64,000 nucleotides of DNA, from the NCBI GenBank assembly GCA_937883755.1, contig CAKZYA010000057.1:124001-188000 (forward strand), read 5' to 3'. The notes under the pieces are model-generated. The model was not told the origin of the DNA and made no database searches. It worked only from the letters and a program-made list of their open reading frames with translations. The translations under genes and the position numbers were made by a program. This DNA comes from an uncultured Flammeovirgaceae bacterium (GTDB taxonomy: Bacteria > Bacteroidota > Bacteroidia > Cytophagales > Cyclobacteriaceae). Shown one piece after another: positions 1 through 8,594 of this stretch (its first letter is position 1; each line of letters begins with the position of its first letter).

Positions 1-677
1 TGGAAGCTGGTTTAGAGTTGGGAAACCATACTTACTCCCACCCCAGTTTGCATAAAATTAGCCTCGCTGAATATCAGCAGGAGATTTTACGGGGGGAAAA
101 AATTACTCGGGAAATCTGTGAACCCTACGGTAAATCTCCAGTGTATTTTCGTCACCCGTTTTTGCATACTGGACGCAGCGTTGAGATTCGCGATTCGCTG
201 CTTCACTTCCTAGATGAACACGATTATCAGGTAGCCCCAGTTAGTGTTGATAATGCCGACTACTGGTTTGCCGCGGCTTACGAGCGAACCATTATAGATG
301 AAGATACTGCAATGCAACAGCAGGTGCGGGAGGCTTATTTAAAGTATATGGAAGATTACTTTGCTTACTATGAGCGACAATCGGAGATGCTACTCGGGCG
401 GGAGATTGCCCAGATTCTACTGCTACACGCCAATGCCCTGAATGCTGATACATTTGATGACCTGGCTAACATGATTCGGGAACGAGGTTATACTTTCGTC
501 TCATTAGCCGAAGCCTTAGAGGATACAGCTTACCGTACCCAAGAAGATACTTTTACCGGAAAAGGTGGTATTTCTTGGATTCATCGCTGGGCACTCACGC
601 AGGGTAAGCAAGGCGACTTTTTTAAAGGTGAGCCTACGGTGCCAGCGTTTATTGATGATTTGGCGAATAGCTTCTAA
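1..677 (+). CDS. Polysaccharide deacetylase (NodB/CE4 family), 5'-truncated by window edge
   Basis: C-terminal part of a NodB-homology (carbohydrate esterase 4) metal-dependent deacetylase, which removes N- or O-acetyl groups from polysaccharides. The reading frame is open from base 3, so the gene starts outside the window; the TTG at 18 is internal. Visible motifs are HTYSH (the H-S/T-x-x-H zinc ligand pair) at the very start, FRHPFLHTG (the R-x-P-F/Y active-site motif) about 40 residues later, and a late LLHAN (the usual L-L-H motif near the C-terminus). The catalytic-base motif (T-F-D-D) must lie upstream and cannot be checked. About 225 residues are visible. The substrate is unknown, and peptidoglycan or exopolysaccharide are both possible. 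It lies upstream of, and convergent with, the SMP-30-like gene. Confidence 0.88.
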   Translation, partial: EAGLELGNHTYSHPSLHKISLAEYQQEILRGEKITREICEPYGKSPVYFRHPFLHTGRSVEIRDSLLHFLDEHDYQVAPVSVDNADYWFAAAYERTIIDEDTAMQQQVREAYLKYMEDYFAYYERQSEMLLGREIAQILLLHANALNADTFDDLANMIRERGYTFVSLAEALEDTAYRTQEDTFTGKGGISWIHRWALTQGKQGDFFKGEPTVPAFIDDLANSF

Positions 678-688
678 AAAAAACAACA

Positions 689-715
689 CTGCTACGCGTT
701 TGAAACGCGCAGTAG
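689..715. repeat. 27-bp quasi-palindrome, copy 1
   Basis: Imperfect palindrome centred on G702; the core CGCGTTTGAAACGCG pairs perfectly around the centre and the outer arms pair apart from one A/C mismatch and one G-U. It lies between two convergent genes, so it could act as a bidirectional terminator hairpin although no T-tract follows. A second copy in the same orientation (1843-1869) differs at 5 of 27 positions, and most differences keep pairing possible. Confidence 0.6.
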
Positions 716-732
716 TATCTGTGATACTTGGT

Positions 733-1782
733 CTAAGAAGAAAGTGCTATCCGCATCAGGTACATATCAGCGGTGATGTAGAGGAAGGATTCATCATCAG
801 TCAATGTGCAATTGGCAGTAGCCTGTCCGGTTTTCAGAGTTCCTAAATGTGTGCCTTCGGCATTGAAGATCCACACTCCGCCCGGGCCAGTAGCGAAAAT
901 GTAGCCCTGACTATGAATCGCCATTCCGTCGGGAGCACCTTTCTCTTGCCCCATCCGCTCGGTAGCATCGTAAAGAACCCGACCGTTGTCTACATTGCCA
1001 TCATCTAGCACATCAAACGCCATCCACACCGCTCGTTCCGAATCAGAGTTAGCCACGTAGAGCGTTTTTTCGTCGGGTGATAGCCCAATACCATTTGGGC
1101 GGCTCATTTCTTGGCTAAGTAGAGTCAGGCTACTATCCGAAGCTGAAAAACGATATACTCCCTGAAAATCCAGTTCTTTAGCATCGCTATCGGCACCACC
1201 GGGCAAGCCGTAGGGCGGGTCGGTAAAGTACAAATCGCCATTGCTATGAAATACTGCATCGTTCGGGCTATTAAGCCGCTTCCCTTCGTACTGCCCCACA
1301 ATAGTAGTGTACTCAGGTTGAGGATTACTAAGCGGGGCATTCATCCGACCCATTTGCCGATTACCGTGCTGGCAAAGTACCAAATTACCTTCATCATCAA
1401 TCAGTAAGCCATTAGAACCCGGTTCTCTTCCCGTAAAATCTTCTCCAGAGAAGCCCGAAGGCTCTAGGTACAACGAGATACTATCACCCTCCTTCCACTT
1501 ATAAATTCGATTGGGGGGAATATCTGAGAATAATAGATAACCACCTTCTTCAGTGACCCACACTGGACCTTCTGACCAATCAAACCCTTCAGCTAGTAAT
1601 TCAAGTTGGGCATCAGTTGAGATGATCTGATCCAATTCAGCATCGAGGCGATCAACTGAGCCAACCGTTGGATAAGAAGGTGTCGTTTCTTCGGTTGTTT
1701 CAGATGATGACTCTTGAGTGGAAGGAGAACAGGCAAGTAGCGTGGCAAAGCCTAAAAAAAGATAATTGAGTGGTCGTAGCAT
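733..1782 (-). CDS. SMP-30/gluconolactonase/LRE family lipoprotein
   Basis: Predicted calcium-dependent six-bladed beta-propeller lactonase of the SMP-30/gluconolactonase family, which opens sugar lactones such as gluconolactone. I chose the ATG at 1782 rather than the upstream one at 1830 because it gives a clean lipoprotein signal peptide with lipobox LLAC (Cys18), followed by a Ser/Thr/Glu-rich linker. SEGPVW is the family metal-ligand Glu motif, and SPNDAVF and GLSPDEKTLYVANSD are typical propeller strands. About 349 residues fits a one-domain enzyme plus signal and linker. The gene stands alone between two copies of a 27-bp palindrome. The actual substrate is unknown. Confidence 0.85.
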   Translation of the reverse strand: MLRPLNYLFLGFATLLACSPSTQESSSETTEETTPSYPTVGSVDRLDAELDQIISTDAQLELLAEGFDWSEGPVWVTEEGGYLLFSDIPPNRIYKWKEGDSISLYLEPSGFSGEDFTGREPGSNGLLIDDEGNLVLCQHGNRQMGRMNAPLSNPQPEYTTIVGQYEGKRLNSPNDAVFHSNGDLYFTDPPYGLPGGADSDAKELDFQGVYRFSASDSSLTLLSQEMSRPNGIGLSPDEKTLYVANSDSERAVWMAFDVLDDGNVDNGRVLYDATERMGQEKGAPDGMAIHSQGYIFATGPGGVWIFNAEGTHLGTLKTGQATANCTLTDDESFLYITADMYLMRIALSS

Positions 1783-1842
1783 AGGTGTAAAATTTGACGT
1801 GCATAATACGTATTTTTTCAGAAAAGGCAATCTAGCACGATT

Positions 1843-1869
1843 CCGTTACGCGTTTCAAACGTGCAGCAG
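1843..1869. repeat. 27-bp quasi-palindrome, copy 2
   Basis: Second copy of the element at 689-715, in the same orientation, with 22 of 27 identical bases. It lies upstream of the SMP-30-like gene start and of the next plus-strand gene. The core ACGCGTTTCAAACG is retained, and the differences between copies (mostly C/T) are tolerated by G-U pairing, which suggests that the hairpin is what is conserved. Confidence 0.55.
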
Positions 1870-1957
1870 AGATATAGTTCGAGCGCGCTGAAGAGGTAAT
1901 AACTAACACAATTGAGGCTAGCTAGTTGTATAGGCAACAGAAAAACTTGAGGGGATT

Positions 1958-3445
1958 ATGAAAATACTGTTAACTGGAGCCAACGGCTACATTGGAGTGA
2001 GATTGTTACCCGTATTAGTCCGAGCTGGGCATACGGTAGTTTGCTTGGTACGGGATAGACGTCGGATGAATATAGATAAATCATTAGATGAGTCTGAATT
2101 TGTAGAATATTACGAGGCTGATCTGCTGCATCCTCAAACCTTAGAAAACCTCCCCCAAGATATTGATGCGGCGTATTATCTAGTCCATTCTATGGGTGGG
2201 GCAGGTGGATCGGGGAATTTTGAGACAATGGAGAAGCAGACAGCAGACAACTTGGTGGCGCAGATCACTAAAACGCAGTGTCAGCAAATAATCTATCTCA
2301 GTGGAATTGTTAATGATGACAACCTTTCCAAACATTTGCGATCACGTAGAAATGTAGAAGATGTTCTGCTCAATAGTGGCGTACCCACTACCGTACTGCG
2401 GGCAGCCATTATTATCGGATCGGGTGGGGCTTCATTTGAGATCATTCGTGATCTGGTAGAGAAGCTTCCGGTAATGGTAGCTCCTAAGTGGGTTAGCACC
2501 CGCTGTCAGCCCATCGCCCTCCGTAATGTACTTCAGTACTTAGAAGGAGTACTGGGAAAGGAAAAGGCCTATCAGGAAATTTTTGACATTGGTGGCCCGG
2601 ATATTCTCACGTACAAGCAAATGCTACTACAATTTGCTGAAGTTCGGGGCTTGACCCGGCACATTATCTCAGTTCCCGTGCTTTCACCCCGTTTATCATC
2701 GCTCTGGTTATACTTTGTCACTAGCACCTCATTTAATCTGTCGCGAAGCCTGGTAGATAGCATGAAAAATGAGGTTATCGTGATGAAACACGGCATTGAT
2801 GAGATTGTACAGTTAAAGCGTTTAATCCCCTATAAGGAGGCGGTCAGCCGGGCGTTTCAGCGGATTGCTCAAGATGAGGTGGTATCCAGTTGGAAAGATT
2901 CACTCAATAGCAGTAAGATGGATATTAATCTGCTAGACTACGTAAAAGTACCTCGGCACGGCGTATACCGCGATATTCGTAAAGTACCGTTTAACAAACC
3001 GAAGGAGCAGGTTATTGAGAATATTTTTAGCATTGGCGGCGAACGGGGTTGGTACTACTTAGGGTTTCTCTGGGAGATTCGAGGCATCCTTGATCAGATG
3101 GTAGGTGGAGTTGGTTTACGGCGAGGGCGAAGGAGCCATACGGAATTGGTACCGGGCGATGCGTTAGATTTCTGGAGAGTACTGGTAGCTGACCGAGAGA
3201 AGGGTCGTTTGCTACTTTACGCTGAAATGAAGCTTCCGGGCGATGCCTGGCTAGAGTTTAAAGTAACTGATGAGGGGGAACAATGCTACCTGCTGCAAAC
3301 GGCAACCTATCGCCCGCAGGGTGTAGCCGGACGATTATACTGGTGGTCGGTATGGCCTCTGCACGGTTTCGTTTTCCCCGGTATGGCCAAGCGGGTCATC
3401 CGATTTGAAGAGAAAAGACCAGAAGTAAAAGAAGTAGTTTCGTAG
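1958..3445 (+). CDS. SDR-family NAD(P)-binding oxidoreductase with C-terminal DUF2867
   Basis: Atypical short-chain dehydrogenase of the NmrA/YbjT type fused to a DUF2867 domain. Residues 7-13 (GANGYIG) form the Rossmann T-G-x-x-G-x-x-G dinucleotide loop, YYLVHSMGG matches the strand-4 region of complex I NDUFA9-like atypical SDRs, and the last third (about 340-485) with GERGWYYLGFLWEIRG and WWSVWPLHGFVFPGMAKR is typical DUF2867. At 495 residues it has the usual length of this two-domain protein. The ATG follows GGGGATT, a weak ribosome site. It is probably monocistronic; the following intergenic region contains an inverted repeat. The reaction is not established for the family. It may be a redox enzyme or an NAD(P)-sensing protein. 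Confidence 0.88.
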   Translation: MKILLTGANGYIGVRLLPVLVRAGHTVVCLVRDRRRMNIDKSLDESEFVEYYEADLLHPQTLENLPQDIDAAYYLVHSMGGAGGSGNFETMEKQTADNLVAQITKTQCQQIIYLSGIVNDDNLSKHLRSRRNVEDVLLNSGVPTTVLRAAIIIGSGGASFEIIRDLVEKLPVMVAPKWVSTRCQPIALRNVLQYLEGVLGKEKAYQEIFDIGGPDILTYKQMLLQFAEVRGLTRHIISVPVLSPRLSSLWLYFVTSTSFNLSRSLVDSMKNEVIVMKHGIDEIVQLKRLIPYKEAVSRAFQRIAQDEVVSSWKDSLNSSKMDINLLDYVKVPRHGVYRDIRKVPFNKPKEQVIENIFSIGGERGWYYLGFLWEIRGILDQMVGGVGLRRGRRSHTELVPGDALDFWRVLVADREKGRLLLYAEMKLPGDAWLEFKVTDEGEQCYLLQTATYRPQGVAGRLYWWSVWPLHGFVFPGMAKRVIRFEEKRPEVKEVVS

Positions 3446-3454
3446 ACCGGAATT

Positions 3455-3582
3455 GGGGCTTAGGAATTAGGCGGTCGCCGCGTAATGTTAGAGAAGAATG
3501 CCATATCTTAGCATTCACACACTAATTACTGTACCTACGCTATTCCCTAAAGCCGCGCGGCGGTCGCCTAACCCCTAATACC
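3455..3582. repeat. Inverted repeat with GCGGTCGCCGCG core
   Basis: The right arm (about 3555-3582) is the near reverse complement of the left arm (about 3455-3482); both carry a GC-rich core (GCGGTCGCCGCG at 3471-3482) and a TTAGG-rich outer part. The spacer of about 70 bases is AT-rich. The element fills the whole gap between the SDR gene and the flavoprotein gene. The same core recurs at 46932-46943, pointing to a dispersed intergenic repeat family rather than a gene-specific site. Confidence 0.6.
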
Positions 3583-3590
3583 TAGTTATC

Positions 3591-4706
3591 TTGAAAGACA
3601 TCATTACCATCGGAGGAGGATTAGCTGGGTTAGTAAATGCTATCCGCTTGGCTGAAGCTGGGCTAGATGTTTTGCTGCTGGAGAAAAAAGCCTACCCGTT
3701 TCATCGGGTATGTGGCGAATATATTTCTAATGAGGTGGTTCCGTTTCTGGAATCGATAAACGCTTTTCCGTACGAGCTAGAGCCTTCTTCCATCCGGGAG
3801 TTTACCCTCACTGCTTGTTCTGGGGCATCAGCTACTATGCCTCTAGATTTAGGAGGATTTGGAGTCAGTCGCTACGCGCTTGATCATTTTTTGTGCAACC
3901 GTGCCCAGCAAGCCGGGGCTGAAATCCGACAGCAGACGTCAGTTCAATCGGTGAGCTTCAAAGACGATCACTTTCAAGTGACCCTTCCGCAAAATGAAAC
4001 AGTAAAGGCTCGTCTAGTAATCGGGGCCTACGGCAAACGGGCCCGCTTAGATAAGCAACTAGCCCGCCCGTTCATCCAACAGCGTTCTCCCTATATCGGA
4101 GTAAAGCACCACGTGCGAGTCGATTTCCCTGATGATGTAATTGCGCTGCATAATTTCCCAGGTGGCTACTGCGGTATCTCCCGGGTAGAGGATGGAAGAT
4201 ATAATGTCTGCTACCTGGGCAGTCGGGCACAACTCCGTAAGTATGGCTCAATTGAAGCAATGGAAGAAAAGGTGCTGCACCAAAATCCTTTTCTACGAAA
4301 TTTATGGCGCGATGCCGAGTTTTTGTTTGATCAACCCGAAGTAATTAACGAAATATCGTTTGCTCCCAAACAGCCCGTTGTCAATCATATTCTGATGTCC
4401 GGCGATACTGCTGGGCTTATTACACCTCTTTGCGGCAACGGTATGGCAATGGCAATCCATTCTGCCAAGATCCTGTCAGACTTGATCATTCAGCATTACC
4501 ACCCATCTCAATTCAACCGTTCTGCCCTGGAAGACCAGTATGCTTCGGCCTGGAAAAAGCAATTTGCGGCTCGCTTGTGGGTAGGTCGTAACGCCCAACG
4601 ATTATTTGGAGCCAAACTTAGTTCAGAAATTGGGGTACAGCTCGTAAAACGCTGGCATTCAGCGGCCCGTAGCATTATGCAGTACACCCACGGAGAACCA
4701 TTCTAA
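3591..4706 (+). CDS. NAD(P)/FAD-dependent oxidoreductase, geranylgeranyl-reductase-like
   Basis: Flavoprotein of the geranylgeranyl reductase / p-hydroxybenzoate hydroxylase fold group, 371 residues. GGGLAG at residues 8-13 is the FAD Rossmann loop, followed by the acidic end of strand 2 (LLLEKK). The motif GDTAGLITPLCGNGMAMA near residue 270 is the second FAD (GD) motif of this group. The start is TTG at 3591, chosen because it puts the dinucleotide loop at the usual distance from the N-terminus and no ATG is suitable. In Bacteroidota close relatives often accompany type III polyketide or aryl-polyene/flexirubin-like pigment genes, but no such partners are visible here, so the substrate is open. 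An intergenic inverted repeat lies immediately upstream. Confidence 0.82.
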   Translation: MKDIITIGGGLAGLVNAIRLAEAGLDVLLLEKKAYPFHRVCGEYISNEVVPFLESINAFPYELEPSSIREFTLTACSGASATMPLDLGGFGVSRYALDHFLCNRAQQAGAEIRQQTSVQSVSFKDDHFQVTLPQNETVKARLVIGAYGKRARLDKQLARPFIQQRSPYIGVKHHVRVDFPDDVIALHNFPGGYCGISRVEDGRYNVCYLGSRAQLRKYGSIEAMEEKVLHQNPFLRNLWRDAEFLFDQPEVINEISFAPKQPVVNHILMSGDTAGLITPLCGNGMAMAIHSAKILSDLIIQHYHPSQFNRSALEDQYASAWKKQFAARLWVGRNAQRLFGAKLSSEIGVQLVKRWHSAARSIMQYTHGEPF

Positions 4707-5011
4707 CCAAAGGTAATCTTGTTTATGAAGCACAAAACAGTCTTGGAAATTTTAGTAACAATTCGATAAAGCCCGGTATGTAGTAGCCAAACAAACTGAG
4801 CACTATCTTCGCCCTGTTTGGCTACATATACTATGGTAGTTTTGTTTATTGATGGCAGATCGCCTTTATTTGGTTAGTTAACTGAGAGAATCTCTCTCAT
4901 TAATGATCTCAGCGCGAGTCTCCTGGTCAATGAAGATTACGCCCTTGGTAATTTTATCAGAAATAACAACATAGCTCCGGTTACTATTTCTCACTGAAAC
5001 TTGTGCTTTCT
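4707..5011. other. 305-bp intergenic region with two short hairpins
   Basis: No gene is visible. There is a 10-bp perfect inverted repeat (TAGCCAAACA at 4784-4793 with TGTTTGGCTA at 4815-4824, 21-base loop) and a 7-bp one (TGAGAGA at 4883-4889 with TCTCTCA at 4893-4899). Neither is followed by a convincing T-tract, so they are at best weak terminator or leader structures between the flavoprotein and the phosphatase. Confidence 0.4.
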
Positions 5012-6646
5012 ATGCTACCACTACCTTCCTTTAAATCCCCCCTAACGGTTATTATTCGCAGTCTTCTTTTAGTAAGTAGCTTACTCGTAAGTTTCGTAGC
5101 TTGCCAGCGTGTATCACCCTCAGAGGAGAAGGGTAGCCCGGCGTATCAGCTTCGCGATATTGCTTACAACGAAAACTTAAAACCCTTCTACCACGGAGTA
5201 GCTAGTGGGGATCCGCTGGCGGATCGGGTAATTATCTGGACCAGGGTTACGCCTGAAGTCATTCATTCAGTAAATGTGTCGTGGGAAGTAGCAACCGATA
5301 GTGCGTTCACTCAGGTGGTGCAAACCGGAGAATTGACTACTTCGCAAGATCAGGACTTCACTGTAAAAGTAGATGTATCTGGTCTGGTGCCAGATCAGGT
5401 ATACTACTATCGGTTTCGAGCATTGGATACTAATTCGTCCATCGGACGAACCAAAACCGCCCCTGACACAGCACAAGATAGCTTGCGATTGGCTTTCGCT
5501 AGTTGTAGTAACTACGAATTCGGTCACTTCAATGCTTACGGACATATGGCCGCCCAACCCGTTTTCGACGCAGTAGTACATTTAGGCGACTATATTTACG
5601 AGTACGCTACGGGGGTATACGGTGATACTGCTCAGTACGGACGCATTAACGTTCCCGCTCATGAGATTGTGACATTAGAAGATTATCGTACTCGTTATGC
5701 TTTGTACCGCGCTGACCCTGAATTACAGGCAGCGCACGGCAGTCATCCGTGGATTACTATCTGGGACGACCATGAAATCAGTAACGATGCTTACACTGAG
5801 GGAGCCGAAAACCACGATGAGACCGAGGGGCGTTACCAGGATCGTCGCCAGGCAGCCGTTCAGGCCTACTACGAATGGCTGCCCGTGCGAGGTACACCCA
5901 GCGACCCGCTTTACCGGAACTTTTCCTTTGGACCGTTAGCGCAACTGATGGTGCTAGATGGTCGGCTAGCCGGACGTACTGCCCAGGCTGATGCCGATTC
6001 GCTGGCAGTGCTACTGGATAGCAGCCGTACTATGCTAGGTGCCACTCAACGGGAATGGTTACAGCAGCAGTTAGCGGCCACTGAAGCTACCTGGAAAGTG
6101 CTAGGCAATCAGGTAATTTTTAGTGGGCTGGATGCTTCTGCCTTGCCTAATACTCCGGATAAGTTTACTGATATGTGGGACGGTTACCCCATAGAGCGAG
6201 CGAAGCTCATTAATTTTTTGAAGGAGCAAGGCGTTGAAAATCTCATTGTTGGCACTGGCGATTTTCATAGTTCCCTAGGGATGGAAATTCCCAATGACCC
6301 ATTTCGTCCGGCGACTTACAGTCGGGCAGATAATGGGCAACGGCTGGGGGTAGAGTTCGTTGTACACAGCGTTAATGCGTCTAACATCAACGAGTGGGTA
6401 GGGGCTGATACAGTTGAGCAGATTAGACAGGTCTATCTTTCGCCCAAATATAACCCGCATGTTCGCCATGCTAATTTAAGCGATCATGGCTATGTAGAAC
6501 TGAGACTGACCCCACAAGCTGCTGAAATTCGATGGAAATACCTGAATACTCTAGGCGAACGGGATTATTCGCTCAAACAAACGCACGTAATGCGAGTGTC
6601 CGCGTATTCTTCCCGGCTTGAACCAGTTAATGACGAAGTGCTGTAA
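5012..6646 (+). CDS. phoD: PhoD-family alkaline phosphatase (phosphodiesterase/phosphatase D), lipoprotein
   Basis: Secreted metal-dependent phosphatase of the PhoD family, about 544 residues, releasing phosphate from organic mono- and diesters. The ATG at 5012 is preferred to the in-frame GTG at 5003. A lipoprotein signal with lipobox FVAC (Cys31) follows, then the PhoD N-terminal beta domain beginning HGVASGDPLADRVIIWTRV, and the catalytic domain with metal-ligand motifs FASCSNYE, VVHLGDYIYEY, TIWDDHEISND and VGTGDFHSS. All expected motifs are present, so it should be active, anchored in the outer membrane or periplasm. No pho-type operon partners are adjacent. Regulation is not visible. 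Confidence 0.9.
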   Translation: MLPLPSFKSPLTVIIRSLLLVSSLLVSFVACQRVSPSEEKGSPAYQLRDIAYNENLKPFYHGVASGDPLADRVIIWTRVTPEVIHSVNVSWEVATDSAFTQVVQTGELTTSQDQDFTVKVDVSGLVPDQVYYYRFRALDTNSSIGRTKTAPDTAQDSLRLAFASCSNYEFGHFNAYGHMAAQPVFDAVVHLGDYIYEYATGVYGDTAQYGRINVPAHEIVTLEDYRTRYALYRADPELQAAHGSHPWITIWDDHEISNDAYTEGAENHDETEGRYQDRRQAAVQAYYEWLPVRGTPSDPLYRNFSFGPLAQLMVLDGRLAGRTAQADADSLAVLLDSSRTMLGATQREWLQQQLAATEATWKVLGNQVIFSGLDASALPNTPDKFTDMWDGYPIERAKLINFLKEQGVENLIVGTGDFHSSLGMEIPNDPFRPATYSRADNGQRLGVEFVVHSVNASNINEWVGADTVEQIRQVYLSPKYNPHVRHANLSDHGYVELRLTPQAAEIRWKYLNTLGERDYSLKQTHVMRVSAYSSRLEPVNDEVL

Positions 6647-6751
6647 AAATGTACAGTTTCGTAGTGTCCCAGGCGATTGGATAACACATTGCTGACTCAC
6701 CTTTTATTAAGAAGTATGGAGCCAGTTGCGTACTTCTTACGGCGTTACCAC

Positions 6752-6802
6752 CTAGCAAGCTAATTATTACCCACCATCAGAGTGCAATAATTAGCTTGCT
6801 AG
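6752..6802. repeat. Perfect 17-bp inverted repeat (hairpin) at end of sulfatase fragment
   Basis: CTAGCAAGCTAATTATT (6752-6768) and its exact reverse complement (6786-6802) are separated by 17 bases. The right arm overlaps the stop codons that close the sulfatase fragment, so coding similarity stops at the hairpin. It could be the operon terminator, although no T-tract follows, or a rearrangement scar. Confidence 0.65.
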
Positions 6803-7162
6803 AGTAATTGTGCGATAGTTACCACACCCGGACGAAAGTGTCCCTGATACGTGGTTATGCCCAGATCGCTCCATATGCCCGTAACCCGCCCGATGCTGAT
6901 AAACGCCGGTAAGTAAGCTAGCCCGGGTAGGACAGCAGCGAGAAGTGTTATAGCAATTGGTAAATAATAGACCATTGTTTGCCAGTACATCCAGATTGGG
7001 AGCTTCAATCTCAGAACCGGTGCAGCCCAGATAGGAAAAACCCATATCGTCGGCCAGAATCACGATGGTGCTAGGCTTGGTATTTTGCTTGGATGCTTCT
7101 TGCTCTTGACTTTGACAAGCTATAAGTATCAGCAGTAGAATGGGGACTCGAGGTACAATCAT
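6799..7162 (-). pseudogene. Truncated, frameshifted S1-family sulfatase
   Basis: N-terminal quarter of a type I sulfatase. It starts with a lipoprotein signal (lipobox ILIAC), then IVILADDMGFSYLGCTGSEI (metal-ligand DD) and SRCCPTRASLLTG, which carries an intact C-x-P-x-R formylglycine motif. After GYGHMER the reading frame is broken: the expected continuation DLGITTYQGHFRPG...VVTIAQLL is present in another frame, so one base was gained or lost near 6864-6875. Even in the corrected frame the protein stops at 6799-6801, where a full-length sulfatase would go on for about 350 residues. The start overlaps the stop of the GH28-like gene (ATGA), so it was once the last gene of the operon. A sequencing error could explain the frameshift but not the truncation. 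Confidence 0.82.
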
Positions 7163-8514
7163 TCAAACGAGATGTTTTTCACAAACTGATTAGTAGAAAT
7201 ATCATTCAAATCGGTAATCTTCTGACCGTCATTGTAGCAGTTAGCGAAATGTATATCCTGGATTAAGTGATCCTGGTCAAAGCCCTCCAACACAATTTCT
7301 CCGCCAGAAGCTATGACTTGATTAAAGTGTAAGCCCTCAATGTGACCTCGCTCGTCGCGAAAGCCAGTACTGTTGCTGTAGCGGGTCTTCTCAATCCGAA
7401 TTTCTACCGGGCGGCCCGGCTGTTCAATGTAAAAATTCTCAAACCACAGATTCTTAACCGTGGCCCAATCGGAATGGTCGCTGCGAATGCCTGCATTGGC
7501 GTGAGCTAGCACCGTGATATTACGGAAGGTGATATTCTCAAAGAGTTGAGTTTCCATAGAAGCTCCAATCCGCAGTCCGTTACCGGCGTGGCCATTGTAG
7601 ATCACACAGTCTCCGGCCAGACAATTTCGGGTGGGCGGTTCGCCGTTGGCTTCAGCATCTACCGCGTGCCAGCCGAAACCATCATCACCGCAGCCAATAA
7701 AGCAGTGACTAGCGCGGAAGTTGGTTACTCCGTCGATGTCAATTCCATCATTATTAACTCCGAAGCTTAGCAGGTTCATATACTTGACTTCCACATCATT
7801 ACACAGTAGAAATAGCGACTGCCACCATTCTCCAGTTCTTAGCCCGATGCCTTCAATCCGTATATTTTGGGAGTTTTTGAACTCCAGCCCGCAGACTTTC
7901 TTCGGCTTACTGGTGTACCCCCGAGCGTCAATCACCCCTCTTCCCCGGATGGTCACATTTTCCACTCCATCAGCGTACACGCGCCCTTTTACCCAAGCAC
8001 CTGGTTCCAAATAGATGGTTTGTCCGCTCTCCGGTTCTAGCAAGCTAACCTCGTGGGTTCCGGCGGAAAAGTATAGCACGTTAGGATCATTGGGATCGGG
8101 AATATTCGTTTCCGGTGGGGTTTGGAACAAACATAGCGGTTGGTGGTCGTTGATCTCAACCATAAGCATCTCCGGTTCCGAAATCATAAACTTCAGGGTA
8201 TTATCCGATACCTGCCCCTCAATATTCTTGTGGTAAGGCCGAATGGCGTACGACTTAATTGGTGATGAACAAATAATCTCTATCTGCGTAAGTCCGTCAA
8301 CAAAAAACTGGGAGGTGTGCAGGGTGCTGTCGCCAAAGCACTCTTCCCAAGCCACAAAAGCTTCCTGTCCATTTACTTTCACCTGGAAGGTGTCACTTTT
8401 TGCGAGAGCCTCGTAGGGAATATAGCGATTAAGCGATGGTTGGGCGTAGCTACTCAAAAAGCTGAGAAACACCCCGAAAAGAACAATATTTAATCTGACT
8501 GAGATATTATTCAT
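7159..8514 (-). CDS. Glycoside hydrolase family 28-like (polygalacturonase-type) secreted enzyme
   Basis: Right-handed parallel beta-helix enzyme of the polygalacturonase class, 451 residues with an N-terminal signal peptide ending SSYAQ. After a beta-sandwich-like N-terminal region (about 25-140) come the helix coils and the three GH28 signature stretches: NNDGIDIDG (about 250-258, equivalent to N-T-D-G-x-D), CGDDGFGWH (about 275-283, equivalent to G-D-D) and GHAGNGLRIG (about 308-317, equivalent to G-H-G). GH28 enzymes cleave galacturonan or related uronan/rhamnan linkages. The divergent motifs and surrounding sulfatases suggest a modified, possibly sulfated, acidic glycan. It is translationally coupled to the broken sulfatase downstream. 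Confidence 0.82.
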   Translation of the reverse strand: MNNISVRLNIVLFGVFLSFLSSYAQPSLNRYIPYEALAKSDTFQVKVNGQEAFVAWEECFGDSTLHTSQFFVDGLTQIEIICSSPIKSYAIRPYHKNIEGQVSDNTLKFMISEPEMLMVEINDHQPLCLFQTPPETNIPDPNDPNVLYFSAGTHEVSLLEPESGQTIYLEPGAWVKGRVYADGVENVTIRGRGVIDARGYTSKPKKVCGLEFKNSQNIRIEGIGLRTGEWWQSLFLLCNDVEVKYMNLLSFGVNNDGIDIDGVTNFRASHCFIGCGDDGFGWHAVDAEANGEPPTRNCLAGDCVIYNGHAGNGLRIGASMETQLFENITFRNITVLAHANAGIRSDHSDWATVKNLWFENFYIEQPGRPVEIRIEKTRYSNSTGFRDERGHIEGLHFNQVIASGGEIVLEGFDQDHLIQDIHFANCYNDGQKITDLNDISTNQFVKNISFE

Positions 8515-8594
8515 GAGTAGTTTTTGTATAATCTACTGAATTAGTTCACTAGCCATTTTTTCTTTTTTCTAAAGTGGCGAACCAGGAATCAACA

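Noticed and set aside
6799-7162. Short sulfatase-like gene as a genuine small protein
   Set aside because: It contains a frameshift with the lost frame still readable and lacks most of the fold, so a pseudogene is the better reading.
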